Positions 17,959-28,282 are shown, counted from the first letter of the stretch. The stretch: 64,000 nt of DNA from Pseudoalteromonas shioyasakiensis (GCF_001550135.1 NZ_LRUE01000014.1:248001-312000), one strand, 5' to 3'. A program made the numbers and translations. Notes: generated by a model not told the origin, from the letters alone.

Positions 17959-19197
17959 GTGGCTAAACGTCGAGTCGTCGTAACTGGCTTAGGAATGTTG
18001 ACACCGCTAGGTAATGATGTTGAATCTACTTGGCAAGGTTTGTTAAACGGTAAAAGTGGTATTCAAACTATCACGCATTTCGATACCTCAAGTTTCGGCA
18101 CCAAATTCGCAGGTTTGCTGAATGACTTTGATGCATCAGCTTACATGTCACCGAAAGATGCAAAGAAAATGGATTTGTTTATCCAATATGGCATTGCAGC
18201 GGGTGTACAAGCACTACAAGATTCTGGTCTAGAGATCACTGAAGAAAACGCCACTCGTGTTGGTGTAGCAGTGGGTTCTGGCATCGGTGGTTTAACTTTA
18301 ATTGAAGAAAACCACATCAAACTATTAAATAGCGGCCCGCGTAAGCTTTCTCCGTTTTACGTGCCTTCGACCATTATCAATATGATTTCTGGTCATTTAT
18401 CGATTATGCACGGTTTACGTGGCCCTAATATTTCAATCGTTACAGCCTGTACTACAGGTCTACATAACATTGGTCATGCTGCACGTATGATTGCATACGG
18501 CGATGCAGATGCAATGGTAGCCGGTGGTGCTGAAAAAGCATCGACACCAATTGGTATGGGTGGCTTTAATGCAGCACGTGCATTATCAACTCGTAACGAC
18601 GATCCACAAGCAGCATCTCGTCCTTGGGATAAAGACCGTGACGGTTTTGTTCTTGCTGATGGTGCAGGTGTTATCGTACTTGAAGAATATGAGCATGCTA
18701 AAGCACGTGGCGCGAAAATCTACGCTGAACTCGTTGGTTTTGGTATGAGTGGCGATGCTTATCACATGACGTCTCCACCTGAAGACGGTGCAGGCGCAGC
18801 TCTAGCGATGGAAAATGCCCTAAACGATGCACAAGTTAATGCAGACCAAGTTGGTTACATTAATGCTCACGGTACATCGACTAATGCAGGCGATAAAGCC
18901 GAAACATCAGCTGTTAAAACTATTTTTGGCGATGCAGCGAAAGATGTGATGGTAAGTTCATCTAAATCAATGATGGGTCACTTGTTAGGTGCAGCAGGCT
19001 CGGTAGAGTCGATCATTACTATCTTGTCACTTGTTGACCAGAAAGTAAGCCCTACAATCAACCTTGATAACCCAGATGAAGGCTGTGATTTAGACTACGT
19101 ACCGCATACTGCACGTGATGCTAAATTGGATTACGCACTATGTAATTCATTTGGTTTTGGTGGTACTAATGGCTCGTTGCTATTTAAAAAGGTATAA
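17959..19197 (+). CDS. fabF: 3-oxoacyl-ACP synthase II FabF
   Basis: FabF is the condensing enzyme for chain elongation and for temperature-dependent unsaturated fatty-acid control. The 412-residue thiolase-fold protein begins with [15 protein letters not shown]. It has the catalytic Cys164 in [10 protein letters not shown] and the two histidines in [11 protein letters not shown] and [15 protein letters not shown] lies 7 nt before the GTG start at 17959. A terminator hairpin follows, directly against the pabC start. Confidence 0.97.
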   Translation: MAKRRVVVTGLGMLTPLGNDVESTWQGLLNGKSGIQTITHFDTSSFGTKFAGLLNDFDASAYMSPKDAKKMDLFIQYGIAAGVQALQDSGLEITEENATRVGVAVGSGIGGLTLIEENHIKLLNSGPRKLSPFYVPSTIINMISGHLSIMHGLRGPNISIVTACTTGLHNIGHAARMIAYGDADAMVAGGAEKASTPIGMGGFNAARALSTRNDDPQAASRPWDKDRDGFVLADGAGVIVLEEYEHAKARGAKIYAELVGFGMSGDAYHMTSPPEDGAGAALAMENALNDAQVNADQVGYINAHGTSTNAGDKAETSAVKTIFGDAAKDVMVSSSKSMMGHLLGAAGSVESIITILSLVDQKVSPTINLDNPDEGCDLDYVPHTARDAKLDYALCNSFGFGGTNGSLLFKKV

Positions 19198-19225
19198 TTC
19201 TTTTTAACAACGGACTAAAAAGAAG

Positions 19226-19252
19226 AGCCCAGTTGTTTAACTGGGCTTTTTT
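19226..19252 (+). terminator. Intrinsic terminator after fabF, abutting pabC
   Basis: A 9-bp perfect stem (AGCCCAGTT / AACTGGGCT) with a 4-nt loop is followed by T5. The pabC ATG begins only 2 nt after the T-run, an unusually tight arrangement. Confidence 0.9.
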
Positions 19253-19254
19253 GT

Positions 19255-20067
19255 ATGAGTAAATTAAAACAAACAATAAAAATAATCACACCAGACACCA
19301 CAATAAGCGCGCAAGATCGTGGCTTAAATTATGGTGACGGCTTTTTTACCACGGCCTCTGTGGTGAATTCTGTCGTTGAGCACTGGGGTTTACACAAAGC
19401 GCGTTTAGAAGAATGCGCGCAAAGACTATTTTTCCCCGAATTAGATTTAAGAGCAATTGAGCGTGAAGTTAACCACGCAATCACTGATACACAAACCGGT
19501 ATTTTAAAAATAGTTATCACCCGTGGTGCAGGTGGGCGTGGTTATGGCTTACCAGATACACCAAGTATCCAAGTGTTGATCAGTATCATGCCTGCAGTTT
19601 CACACTATAAAAGTTGGCAACAGCAGGGTGTAAACCTAGCGGTCAGCGACGTGAAACTTGCACATCAACCTTTACTTGCAGGCTTAAAAACATTGAACCG
19701 TTTAGAGCAAGTGCTTATCAAAAAGCAAATGAGCAGCCTTGAATGTGATGACGTTGTTGTACTTGATTATGATAACAATGTGATTGAGTGCTCTGCTGCA
19801 AATATTTTTGCTATTAAAGACGGTCAAGTTATATCACCTAAGTTAGACCGCTGCGGTATCACTGGGGTTTATCTCAGCGCTTTATGTGATAAGTTAGCCA
19901 TTGAATTTAAAGCAATCCAATTCGATGAGCTTTTAGCTATGGATGCCGTATTTATGTGTAACAGTTTAATGGGCGTGGTTCCCGTTGCACGGATTGCTGA
20001 TACACAGTTTGATATTGAATGCAGTAAAGCGCTATTAACGGCGCAGTTTGCCAAGGAGAGTGTGTGA
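19255..20067 (+). CDS. pabC: Aminodeoxychorismate lyase PabC
   Basis: PabC converts 4-amino-4-deoxychorismate to p-aminobenzoate for folate synthesis. The 270-residue protein of the PLP fold-type IV family has DRGLNYGDGFFTT near the N-terminus and the PLP lysine (Lys145) in LAGLKTLNRLEQVL. No Shine-Dalgarno sequence lies in the 7 nt between the preceding terminator hairpin and the ATG, and no other start is available in frame. The stop overlaps the GTG start of mltG by 4 bp. Confidence 0.94.
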   Translation: MSKLKQTIKIITPDTTISAQDRGLNYGDGFFTTASVVNSVVEHWGLHKARLEECAQRLFFPELDLRAIEREVNHAITDTQTGILKIVITRGAGGRGYGLPDTPSIQVLISIMPAVSHYKSWQQQGVNLAVSDVKLAHQPLLAGLKTLNRLEQVLIKKQMSSLECDDVVVLDYDNNVIECSAANIFAIKDGQVISPKLDRCGITGVYLSALCDKLAIEFKAIQFDELLAMDAVFMCNSLMGVVPVARIADTQFDIECSKALLTAQFAKESV

Positions 20068-21041
20068 TAAAAGTCATTGTTAGCGTGCTGTTATTAGCAT
20101 TGCTATGTTGTGGTATTGGCTATCAACAGCTTCAATCAGCATTAAAAATGCCGTTAAAAGTTGAAAACAGTACTTTATTTAAAGTAGAACGTGGCACTGG
20201 CTTTAATCAGCTTTGCCAAGCATGGCAAACAAAGCAGTGGGTTGATAGCTGCTTTAAATTTCAGGTACTCGCAAAATTAGATCCTACGCTTACCGATTTA
20301 AAAGCGGGTCTTTATGAACTAGATACAAGCGCCGTTATTGATAATATTCGTCGTATCAATCAAGGTGCACAAGTGAGCTTTAGCTTCACAATTATTGAAG
20401 GTCAGCCACTTCGTGACGTTGTTGCTAATATCCAAAAACAAGCACATTTAACACAAGACTTAGACACAGAAAATTTAGCGACGCAGATAAGTAGCACACA
20501 AGAAAATTTAGAAGGCTGGTTGTTCCCTGACACCTATCACTACCATAGTGAAGATACTGCCAGCGGCGTATTAAAACGCGCATACAGCAAAATGCAGCAG
20601 GAATTAGACGCTGCATGGCAAACTAGAGCAGCAGATTTAGTATTAAGTTCACCGTATGAAGCGTTAATACTGGCTTCTATCATCGAAAAAGAAACGGGCC
20701 TTGCTTCTGAGCGACCACTAATTTCTGCGGTATTTACCAATCGTTTAAAAACCAATATGCGCTTACAAACCGATCCAACGGTTATTTATGGTATTGGTGC
20801 TGATTTTGATGGCGATATAAAACGAAAAGATTTAACAACCTATACACCGTATAACACGTATAAGATAAAAGGCTTGCCGCCAACACCCATAGCCATGCCC
20901 TCGAAAGCAGCGATTTTGGCCGCGGTTAATCCACCTGAGTCTGAATATGTGTATTTTGTTGCGAAAGGGGATGGCAGCCATCAATTTTCGAAAACATTGC
21001 AAGAACATAATCGAGCGGTAAAGCAGTACCAATTAAACTAA
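20064..21041 (+). CDS. mltG: Endolytic murein transglycosylase MltG
   Basis: MltG is an inner-membrane enzyme that cleaves nascent glycan strands and helps end peptidoglycan polymerisation. The 325-residue protein has one N-terminal membrane helix (about 4-20), the YceG domain with GWLFPDTYHY, and the catalytic glutamate in ASIIEKETG (Glu208). The final VYFVAKGDGSHQFSKT is conserved. It starts with GTG at 20064, overlapping pabC by 4 bp, and is followed closely by tmk. Confidence 0.95.
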   Translation: MIKVIVSVLLLALLCCGIGYQQLQSALKMPLKVENSTLFKVERGTGFNQLCQAWQTKQWVDSCFKFQVLAKLDPTLTDLKAGLYELDTSAVIDNIRRINQGAQVSFSFTIIEGQPLRDVVANIQKQAHLTQDLDTENLATQISSTQENLEGWLFPDTYHYHSEDTASGVLKRAYSKMQQELDAAWQTRAADLVLSSPYEALILASIIEKETGLASERPLISAVFTNRLKTNMRLQTDPTVIYGIGADFDGDIKRKDLTTYTPYNTYKIKGLPPTPIAMPSKAAILAAVNPPESEYVYFVAKGDGSHQFSKTLQEHNRAVKQYQLN

Positions 21042-21059
21042 CAACCAGAATTGAGTCAT

Positions 21060-21686
21060 ATGACAGCGAAATTTATAGTGATTGAAGGCCTAGAAGGGGC
21101 CGGAAAATCAACGGCTATTGCCGTATGCCAAGCTTATTTAGAAAACAAGCAAGTCGATTTTATTAATGTACGTGAGCCTGGCGGTACAGCTATGGCTGAA
21201 GAGCTGCGTAATATCGTCAAACAGGCTCACCAAGAAACAGTGACGGGTGAAACAGAGCTGTTAATCATGTATGCAGCACGCTCACAATTGGTTGCTAATG
21301 TTATTAATCCGGCACTTGAAAAGGGCACTTGGGTTTTAGGTGATCGTCATGATCTTTCATCACAAGCATATCAAGGTGGTGGTCGTGGTATTGAACAAAC
21401 TAAACTCTCTTTTTTAGCTGATATGGTGCTAAATGGTTTAAAGCCTGATTTAACTATTTATTTAGACATTGACCCAGCTGTGGGTCTTGCCCGTGCAAAA
21501 GGCCGTGGTGAACTTGATCGTATCGAACAAGAAGCATTAGGCTTTTTTGAGCGCACTCGCGCACGCTACCTTGAAATAGCTAAAACTGATAGCAGTATCA
21601 AAACAGTGGATGCAAACCAAACAATGCCAGAAGTACATGCGGCAATCACAACCGTGCTTGATAACTTTTTTGCAGGTTTAAATTAA
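21060..21686 (+). CDS. tmk: Thymidylate kinase
   Basis: Tmk phosphorylates dTMP to dTDP. ATG 21060 was preferred over the in-frame TTG at 21051 because the product then begins [18 protein letters not shown], with the P-loop at the usual position. Other signatures are the DR(H/Y) motif in [16 protein letters not shown] and the lid region after [20 protein letters not shown]. The length is 208 residues. It sits in the conserved mltG-tmk-holB order. Confidence 0.95.
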   Translation: MTAKFIVIEGLEGAGKSTAIAVCQAYLENKQVDFINVREPGGTAMAEELRNIVKQAHQETVTGETELLIMYAARSQLVANVINPALEKGTWVLGDRHDLSSQAYQGGGRGIEQTKLSFLADMVLNGLKPDLTIYLDIDPAVGLARAKGRGELDRIEQEALGFFERTRARYLEIAKTDSSIKTVDANQTMPEVHAAITTVLDNFFAGLN

Positions 21687-21687
21687 T

Positions 21688-22581
21688 ATGCCTTTGCCGT
21701 GGCTTGAAGGGCTTTATCAGCAACTAGCGCAAAGTTTTGCACAGCAACGCTTTCATCATGCTCAGCTATTTAACGGTGATAAAGGTGTTGGCAAACAATG
21801 TTTAGTCGAATCGCTCGCCGATGGCTTACTTTGCACGTCACCTGTAAATTTAAAAGCCTGTGGCAATTGTAAAAGCTGTCAACTTAATCAAGCGGGTACT
21901 CACCCTGATAAACGCGTTGTAAAGGTGGAAGGCCAAACAATAGGCGTTGATGAAATTCGTGAGATCAGTGATTTTATCAACCATTCAGCGGCGCAAAATG
22001 GTAACAAAGTAGTGGTGCTTGAACAGTGTCATAAAATGACCACTGCAGCTGCTAATGCTTTATTAAAAACCCTTGAAGAGCCAAGTTTGCGCCGTTATTT
22101 ATTGTTAACGTGCGAACAAACAGCATTACTACCTGCAACAATTTTAAGTCGCTGTGCCGTACACGAAATAAAAGTTAACTCTGAATATACGAAAAAATGG
22201 TTAGCATCATTAAATATTGCTAATTATTCATGGTTAGAGTTATTCGCTAGGCAGCCACTTCTTGTTAAGCAGTGGCAAAATGACAACCAACTTGAAGCTG
22301 TCGATTCTCTTTATAAATTTGCAACTGAGATAAAAGACAGCCATAATTTCAGTGCGTTAGTCGACATCCTTAATAAAGATCATAGCTTGGTTAATGTATT
22401 TGCTTTGTTCTTAACAGAGCATCTTAAAACGCAATTAGTGTTAGGAATGGACTTTTTCAATTATCAGAAAGCACAATCTGCAATTTCAGAGTTTCTTTAT
22501 AACAGTTCACATGTGCTTGGTTTAAACTTGGAACTAGCCATTTCAAAATTAGCGTTTACTTTACGTGAAAGCCAAAATTAG
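21688..22581 (+). CDS. holB: DNA polymerase III delta' subunit HolB
   Basis: This is the clamp-loader subunit delta'. The 297-residue protein has a degenerate P-loop (GDKGVGKQ), as expected for the non-hydrolysing delta' subunit. It also has a zinc module with cysteines in LCTSPVNLKACGNCKSCQL, ANALLKTLEEP and the SRC motif (LSRCAVHEI). It starts 1 bp after the tmk stop, so translation is coupled. Confidence 0.94.
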   Translation: MPLPWLEGLYQQLAQSFAQQRFHHAQLFNGDKGVGKQCLVESLADGLLCTSPVNLKACGNCKSCQLNQAGTHPDKRVVKVEGQTIGVDEIREISDFINHSAAQNGNKVVVLEQCHKMTTAAANALLKTLEEPSLRRYLLLTCEQTALLPATILSRCAVHEIKVNSEYTKKWLASLNIANYSWLELFARQPLLVKQWQNDNQLEAVDSLYKFATEIKDSHNFSALVDILNKDHSLVNVFALFLTEHLKTQLVLGMDFFNYQKAQSAISEFLYNSSHVLGLNLELAISKLAFTLRESQN

Positions 22582-22589
22582 GAAGTATC

Positions 22590-22916
22590 GTGCAAGAATT
22601 ATTAGTAGATATTGAAGACTTAGAAGAATTATATCGCTGTTACATGCCTTATCTAAAAAATGGTGGTTTGTTTGTTCGCACTAATATGCGCTTTGAAATG
22701 GGTCATTCATTGGCTTTAAAGGTTACATTACCAGATGCACTAGAGGATGATGTAGTAACAGGTAAAGTTGCTTGGATCACACCGCAAGGTGCACAAAGCT
22801 CAAACCCACCAGGTATCGGTGTTAATTTTATCGACGATAAAACCAATTTGAATGCGAAAATCGAAAAACTACTCGGTACTATGTTAAACTCCGGCAATCC
22901 GACCTATACCATGTAA
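22590..22916 (+). CDS. pilZ: PilZ domain protein (type IV pilus-associated)
   Basis: A 108-residue single-domain PilZ protein starts at GTG 22590, with AGGAAG 6 nt upstream. It has a GGLFVRT strand, then VTGKVAWITPQG and PPGIGVNFIDD. Stand-alone PilZ proteins of this type, encoded after holB, support type IV pilus assembly. They often lack the Arg residues that bind cyclic-di-GMP, and the classical RxxxR motif is not seen here, so c-di-GMP binding is doubtful. Confidence 0.88.
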   Translation: MQELLVDIEDLEELYRCYMPYLKNGGLFVRTNMRFEMGHSLALKVTLPDALEDDVVTGKVAWITPQGAQSSNPPGIGVNFIDDKTNLNAKIEKLLGTMLNSGNPTYTM

Positions 22917-22929
22917 TAAAAGTAGTACC

Positions 22930-23709
22930 ATGATTGTAGATTCTCATTGTCATTTAGATCGTTTAGATTTTGATAAACTCGACTTAGACTTAGACCAAGT
23001 ACTCGATAATGCTCGTGCAAAGAAAGTAGAACACTTTTTATGTGTAAGCGTAACTTTAGATCAATTCCCAAGTATGCTGGATAAAATTAAACACTATCCA
23101 GATGTTTCTGCATCATGCGGTGTGCATCCACTTGATCAAAAAGACGCACTCGATAAGCAAAAGCTTATTTCACTTGCAAGCCACGACAAAGTGGTAGCTA
23201 TTGGCGAAACCGGTCTTGATTACTATTACTCAAAAGACACCCATATTGTTCAGCAAGAGAGTTTTGTTGGTCATATCGACGTTGCCAATGAGCTAAATAA
23301 GCCGCTTATTATTCATACACGTGACGCTAGAGAAGACACTATTAACTTAATGCGCGCTCACAATGCCGAGAATTGTGGCGGTGTATTGCATTGTTTTACA
23401 GAAAATTGGGAAATGGCCAAAAAAGCCATTGATATGGGCTTTTATATTTCGATTTCGGGCATTGTTACGTTTAAAAATGCCGTAGAGTTAAAAGACGTTG
23501 TAAAGCAAATTCCGCTAGATCGTTTACTAATCGAAACAGATTCACCGTATTTAGCGCCTGTTCCATATCGTGGTAAAACAAACCAACCAGCCTATGTTGA
23601 AGATGTCGCTTATTACATCGCTGAGTTAAAAGGACTTACTTTTAACGAATTAGCTGAAGCAACAACTAACAACTTTTATTCGTTGTTCAATCAGGCTAAA
23701 AGGGCGTAA
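22930..23709 (+). CDS. ycfH: TatD family metal-dependent hydrolase (YcfH)
   Basis: The 259-residue TIM-barrel metallohydrolase has VDSHCHLD at the N-terminus, then GETGLDYYY, PLIIHTRDA, GVLHCFTE and ETDSPYLAPVPYRGK with the late metal-binding Asp. TatD-family members are DNases or D-aminoacyl-tRNA deacylase-like enzymes; the exact substrate of this branch is unsettled. It follows holB and the PilZ gene in the conserved order and lies 2 bp before the PhoD-like gene. Confidence 0.92.
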   Translation: MIVDSHCHLDRLDFDKLDLDLDQVLDNARAKKVEHFLCVSVTLDQFPSMLDKIKHYPDVSASCGVHPLDQKDALDKQKLISLASHDKVVAIGETGLDYYYSKDTHIVQQESFVGHIDVANELNKPLIIHTRDAREDTINLMRAHNAENCGGVLHCFTENWEMAKKAIDMGFYISISGIVTFKNAVELKDVVKQIPLDRLLIETDSPYLAPVPYRGKTNQPAYVEDVAYYIAELKGLTFNELAEATTNNFYSLFNQAKRA

Positions 23710-23711
23710 TA

Positions 23712-25565
23712 GTGCACGGCGTATCGAATTTACCTCAGTTAGTAATGGGGCCAATGGTACGCCGAGCAGATGCAGGGCGAGTGTGCTTTCAATTTGTTAC
23801 AACTAGGCCTTGCCAATACCGAATAGAGTTTAAAGGTGTTGAAACATTCTCGAGCCTAGAATCAATCCAATTAGGGCAACACCTTTACTTAAATTTCATT
23901 AATGTCATGCCAGTCAGTGGCCAGTTTGCAGTTGATTCACTGACCTACTATTCATTACATGATGAAGAAAAAAGCCTTGATTTATCGTCTTATTGCTATG
24001 AACGTGCCGAATCTCCGGCATTTGTGATCCCAAATAGACTCGATAGAATTCTGCATGGCTCTTGTCGCAACCCTCATCACCCTGCAAAAGACAGCCTTGT
24101 TGCTGCAGATAATTGGCAAAATGATCAGCGCCAATCTCTTAATGCAGGTGCTGACTTATTATTGTTATCTGGCGACCAAATATATGCGGATGATGTCGCA
24201 GGGCCTATGCTGCTCGCGATTGAAAAAGTGATTAGTCTATTTGGTGTGTTTCAAGAGCCAGCGCTTGATTTAGATTTACCAGAAGAGTTTGAGCAGCAAC
24301 TTTATCAGCGCCATTTACACTTACCCAAAGTGCCTTGGCAGAAACGAAGCAAATTTGGTGTTGGTTATTGGCTAAAAAAAGATGAGCCGCACTTCTCAAG
24401 CTTAAAAGCTGAAAACCACTTAATCCATTTTCAAGAATTTATAGCGCTTTATTTATTAAACTTCAGCGCGGTTACTTGGCAGCTAATTGAGTTCGAGTCA
24501 ATTGAATGCCCAGCATTAGCCCCTAAATACGCTAATCTATTTAAACTTGAAAAAGATGCACTGCTTGGTTTTGCAAAGGGTCTTCAAAGCGTTGAAAGGT
24601 TATTCGCCAATGTGTCGACATTAATGATGTTTGACGATCATGATGTCACCGATGATTGGAATTTAACCGCAGGCTGGGAGCAAGCTATTTATCAGCACCC
24701 AGCTAGCCGTCGTATTGTAAATAATGGCCTGATTAGTTATTGGTTAATGCAGGGGATTGGTAATGATGCAGGTGATAACTCGCTGTCTTTATTAGCCAGT
24801 TTTAAACAAAGCCTGCAACAACAGAGCTGGCATTTTAACGACTTTGATAAGCTAATACTCAATTTTAACCATTGGCATTACGAGCTTAATACCATCCCCA
24901 AAGTTGTGGTGCTCGATACCCGAACCCATCGCTGGCGTAATGAGCAAAACTTCAATGAACCATCTGGTTTACTTGATTGGGAAAGGCTCACCGAATTAGA
25001 AGAAAGCTTATTGTCTCACGATAAAGTGATTATTGTATCTCCAGCACCAGTGTTTGGTGTTAAATCGATTGAAGCAATCCAAGCGATTTTTAATTTTTGT
25101 GGGCAACCTTTGTTGGTTGATGTTGAAAACTGGATGGCCCATGAAGGTTCTGCTAAAAAGCTGTTAGATACTTTTCGCCGTGAAGATACACCAAAAGAAA
25201 CCTTGATCCTCTCTGGTGATGTTCATTATTCATTTTGTTTTTCAGTGCAAAAGCGCTTTGGTAAACATAAAAACCGGATTTGGCAGTTAACCGCCAGTGG
25301 TATTAAAAATGAGTTCCCACGCAAACTTATTAATGTACTCGATAAGCTCGACTCAATTTTATATGCCCCGAAAAGCCCACTTAACTTTTTCACTAAACGT
25401 TGGCAAATGGAAGTTGATAAACACCAAACCATAGGCGAAGGACAAAAGTATTTGGTCAGTAATGCGGCTATCAGCTTAATTGAGCTCAATGACGGTTTGC
25501 TTGCTAAATATGAACTTATTCACGCTGATAACCAAATAACTGAATTTGATTTAAACGATAATTAA
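23712..25565 (+). CDS. PhoD-like metallophosphatase family protein
   Basis: The 617-residue protein starts at GTG 23712. Its central motifs fit PhoD-like calcineurin-fold phosphatases: HGSCRNPHH, LLLLSGDQIYADD with metal-binding Asp/Asp, MMFDDHDVTDDWN and LILSGDVHYSF near residue 500. No signal peptide was found, so it is probably cytoplasmic, unlike secreted Tat-dependent PhoD. The substrate is unknown. Its end overlaps the convergent deacetylase gene by 4 bp. It may be cotranscribed with tatD. Confidence 0.82.
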   Translation: MHGVSNLPQLVMGPMVRRADAGRVCFQFVTTRPCQYRIEFKGVETFSSLESIQLGQHLYLNFINVMPVSGQFAVDSLTYYSLHDEEKSLDLSSYCYERAESPAFVIPNRLDRILHGSCRNPHHPAKDSLVAADNWQNDQRQSLNAGADLLLLSGDQIYADDVAGPMLLAIEKVISLFGVFQEPALDLDLPEEFEQQLYQRHLHLPKVPWQKRSKFGVGYWLKKDEPHFSSLKAENHLIHFQEFIALYLLNFSAVTWQLIEFESIECPALAPKYANLFKLEKDALLGFAKGLQSVERLFANVSTLMMFDDHDVTDDWNLTAGWEQAIYQHPASRRIVNNGLISYWLMQGIGNDAGDNSLSLLASFKQSLQQQSWHFNDFDKLILNFNHWHYELNTIPKVVVLDTRTHRWRNEQNFNEPSGLLDWERLTELEESLLSHDKVIIVSPAPVFGVKSIEAIQAIFNFCGQPLLVDVENWMAHEGSAKKLLDTFRREDTPKETLILSGDVHYSFCFSVQKRFGKHKNRIWQLTASGIKNEFPRKLINVLDKLDSILYAPKSPLNFFTKRWQMEVDKHQTIGEGQKYLVSNAAISLIELNDGLLAKYELIHADNQITEFDLNDN

Positions 25566-26383
25566 TCGATTGCTTTGCGATTCGCCTCAACGTAGTCAGC
25601 AACATTACTTACTGTATCTAACCAAAAACCATTTTTAGGATCTTGTAGATAAACTATGAGCTGCTCTAGGGTGTCGGTGCCTGTAGTGTACTGATTTCGT
25701 TTGCCAATATCGTGGCCAGCCAGAATGATCCAACTATTGTTAGTTCGGTGCTGCTCTATGGTTTTTTTAATTTTTTCGAAAGTAAGCCCATCAATGGGTA
25801 AGCTAGTTAACTGCGAAAAGTCTGTAAAGTTGGGGTTATTCGCCGTTTCGTCGAGCCAAGTTCGACCTGTTTTAAAGTGCTTGGCTATTAACGGTACATA
25901 ACTTTTAGTATTTGCACCACGGCCAACAAAGGTGTTACCGCAAGGGTAGGCAAAAGCGGTTGGTGTCACGTTGAGTGTGGCTTTTATATAGTCTTGCCCC
26001 TTTAAGATATCTTGCTCCATTTCTTTTAACGTAAATTGTTCAAGCGACACCCCAAGTTCACGAAGCCATTCAAAGTTGCCGGTACACAAGTGGCTTGCCG
26101 TATGATTAGCAATTTCGTGACCTGTTTTTACAGCCATTTGCCACTTTTCAACACGTTCTTTTACGTTAAAAGGGGATACATAAAATGTCGCTTTTATTTG
26201 GTATTTGTTTAAAAGCGCTAAACCGGTATCAACTTGGCTATGTCTTGCATCATCAAAAGTGATACTGACAGCATTTTTAGCCTTATTAGGGTAGTCAAAG
26301 CCTAGGTAGTCACTGCTTTTTGCCAGAGTTTGGCAGCTTATTAAAAATGGTAGTACGACGCACAAGGGTTTAAGCATAATCAA
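25562..26383 (-). CDS. Exported polysaccharide deacetylase
   Basis: The 273-residue protein begins with a signal peptide (residues 1-21, ending QTLAKS) and carries a NodB-type CE4 domain. Motif 1 is TFDDARHSQVD and motif 2 is HTASHLC, giving the Asp-His-His metal site. TAFAYPCGNTF is motif 3. Such enzymes remove N- or O-acetyl groups from glycans; whether the substrate is chitin-like, peptidoglycan or an exopolysaccharide cannot be told. A terminator for rsmF lies about 70 bp upstream. Confidence 0.85.
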   Translation of the reverse strand: MIMLKPLCVVLPFLISCQTLAKSSDYLGFDYPNKAKNAVSITFDDARHSQVDTGLALLNKYQIKATFYVSPFNVKERVEKWQMAVKTGHEIANHTASHLCTGNFEWLRELGVSLEQFTLKEMEQDILKGQDYIKATLNVTPTAFAYPCGNTFVGRGANTKSYVPLIAKHFKTGRTWLDETANNPNFTDFSQLTSLPIDGLTFEKIKKTIEQHRTNNSWIILAGHDIGKRNQYTTGTDTLEQLIVYLQDPKNGFWLDTVSNVADYVEANRKAID

Positions 26384-26688
26384 TCCTTTATCATTGTTTT
26401 TACAATGAAATCAAAAAGGCTAATGCTTTGCTATGCGACTTTTGAATAAAAAAACGCCCAGAACGAATCCGCATTGTTCTGGGCTTAGGGGGTGGCTCGT
26501 GTGAGCCTGCGCTAACTATAAAAAAACACCTTCTAAATTCAGTAGGGAGAAGTAGAAAGTACTTTTAAGTGTAGTTAATCAGCAGGAAATTGCACGGTAA
26601 ATGTACAAATTTTATACTAGTTTAAAATCAGTCTGTTACAGCTTTTTACCTAAATTAGCGCCTTATTTATACAGTCTTTATGCGCAAC
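26384..26688. other. Intergenic region between rsmF and the deacetylase gene
   Basis: These 305 bp contain no gene. They hold a strong minus-strand terminator (26456-26484) and, just upstream of it in the minus direction, a short hairpin (GGCTC / GAGCC around 26494-26507). The hairpin-plus-terminator arrangement could be the 3' end of a small RNA. The rest is AT-rich without clear signals. Confidence 0.45.
26456..26484 (-). terminator. Minus-strand intrinsic terminator downstream of rsmF
   Basis: A 9-bp perfect stem (GCCCAGAAC / GTTCTGGGC) with an 11-nt loop is followed on the minus strand by a T-run of seven. It lies about 205 bp after rsmF and 72 bp before the deacetylase start. Confidence 0.88.
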
Positions 26689-28128
26689 TTATACCCAAGT
26701 TATCAACTGGGTATTTTGGACTAAATCGCGAGGTAAAGAGTTCTTAATTTTATTCTTTTGCCACTTACCTAAGCCTACCGGACAACCACATAACATTAAA
26801 ACTACTTCACCATTATCTTGCGTTGGTTTTTCGAGCCTAATATCTTTACCATTAAAGTAATCGTTTGCTTGGCAAGCAGACATCTCAAAGGTATTTTTAT
26901 CGCAATCTTGGCCAAAGACAGTGGCAAACTCGTGAGTTAAGCGAACACCACCTTTGTGGATCACACCAAGTTGAATACCTAAACGTGAGTATTTAATTTT
27001 ATCTTGCAGTTCATCAAAGCCATCAGGAAACAACCAGAGCTCTTTATCACGCTGCATTAACGTGCCTTTGAGTGATTTTAGACCGAACTGTTTTTTAATT
27101 GTTTGCATAAACGCTTGGCTTTGCTTTTTATCAAACTCAGCAAACGGAAATGCGCCTTTTTTAACTTTTTGATTAGGTTTATTGCTTGACGCTATTTTTT
27201 TAAATTTAGCGATGAAGAAACCTTCACTGTCGTAAGTTTGCGGCCAAACATGTAAATAACCTTCGCTGGTTGTTGCTTTGTCTGCGCCATCAAACAGGGT
27301 ATCGAGTGATTGTACCTCGATGCAATCAGGAAACTCTGCTAATAGATACTCACACACTTGTTGGTTCTCAAGCGGTGTTAAAGTACAGGTCGAATAAACT
27401 AATGTGCCGCCAGGCTTTAGGGCATAAAAGGCACTTTTTATAAGGGCTTTTTGCACAGCAGCAATATCAATATTAGATTCAATTGACCAATTTTTTAAGG
27501 CGTCTGCATCTTTACGAACCGTGCCTTCACCTGAACACGGGGCATCTAGCAAAATACTGTCGAAGCACTCATACATGTAATCCCCAAAGATCACACCGTC
27601 AAAATGTGATAATGCACAATTACCTACGCCCAAACGTTTAAGGGTTGCTGCTAATACTTTTAAGCGTGACGATGACAATTCATTGGCCACTAACACGCCA
27701 CTATTATCCATCATGGCAGCGATTTGTGATGTTTTTGATCCCGGTGCCGATGCCATATCAAGTACCGCATCGCTTTGCTGAACTTCGGCTCTCAGTGCTA
27801 CCGGCGGTAACATTGAGCTGGCTTCTTGCACATACATAGCACCACTTAAGTGTAAATCGGTATTTCCGATGGCAAGGGCCGCTTCTTCGTCGCTAGGACG
27901 TGTTAGCCAGAATCCTTCTTCACACCATGGAATTGCTGTTAATTCCCATCCTTTTTTGGCGCATTGACGCTGAAATTCAGCGACTGACATTTTTAAAGTA
28001 TTTACGCGAACAGATCGTCTAAGTGGGCGGCGACAGGCTGCAATAAAATCGTCTAATGATAAATGTTCAGGAAGGTAGCTTTTTACATCATCAATAAATG
28101 AGTCAGGAATATATGTATTAGCGTCCAC
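26689..28128 (-). CDS. rsmF: 16S rRNA (cytosine-1407-C5)-methyltransferase RsmF
   Basis: RsmF methylates C1407 of 16S rRNA using S-adenosylmethionine. The 479-residue protein has the NOL1/NOP2/Sun core: [13 protein letters not shown] (cofactor loop), [13 protein letters not shown] and [15 protein letters not shown] with the catalytic cysteines. A C-terminal RNA-binding region typical of RsmF/YebU follows. It diverges from the prp regulator, with 280 bp between them. Confidence 0.94.
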   Translation of the reverse strand: MDANTYIPDSFIDDVKSYLPEHLSLDDFIAACRRPLRRSVRVNTLKMSVAEFQRQCAKKGWELTAIPWCEEGFWLTRPSDEEAALAIGNTDLHLSGAMYVQEASSMLPPVALRAEVQQSDAVLDMASAPGSKTSQIAAMMDNSGVLVANELSSSRLKVLAATLKRLGVGNCALSHFDGVIFGDYMYECFDSILLDAPCSGEGTVRKDADALKNWSIESNIDIAAVQKALIKSAFYALKPGGTLVYSTCTLTPLENQQVCEYLLAEFPDCIEVQSLDTLFDGADKATTSEGYLHVWPQTYDSEGFFIAKFKKIASSNKPNQKVKKGAFPFAEFDKKQSQAFMQTIKKQFGLKSLKGTLMQRDKELWLFPDGFDELQDKIKYSRLGIQLGVIHKGGVRLTHEFATVFGQDCDKNTFEMSACQANDYFNGKDIRLEKPTQDNGEVVLMLCGCPVGLGKWQKNKIKNSLPRDLVQNTQLITWV

Positions 28129-28220
28129 TAAATGGCTCTCACATCACGTAATATTAGCTGGATCATACCATTTATAGCGCTATCGGGGGATATTTTTAGC
28201 TTTTTAAGAGCGAGATTGAA

Positions 28221-28230
28221 GTGTCGACAT
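28221..28230. promoter_or_regulatory. Putative PrpR operator 1 (TGTCGACA)
   Basis: GTGTCGACAT contains the 8-bp palindrome TGTCGACA. It is the most distal of four copies between rsmF and the first codons of the GntR regulator gene and may bind that regulator. Confidence 0.55.
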
Positions 28231-28282
28231 ATTACCAATATAAATGTTCTTTATAGCCATTATTTTTGGTAAATATCATTTT

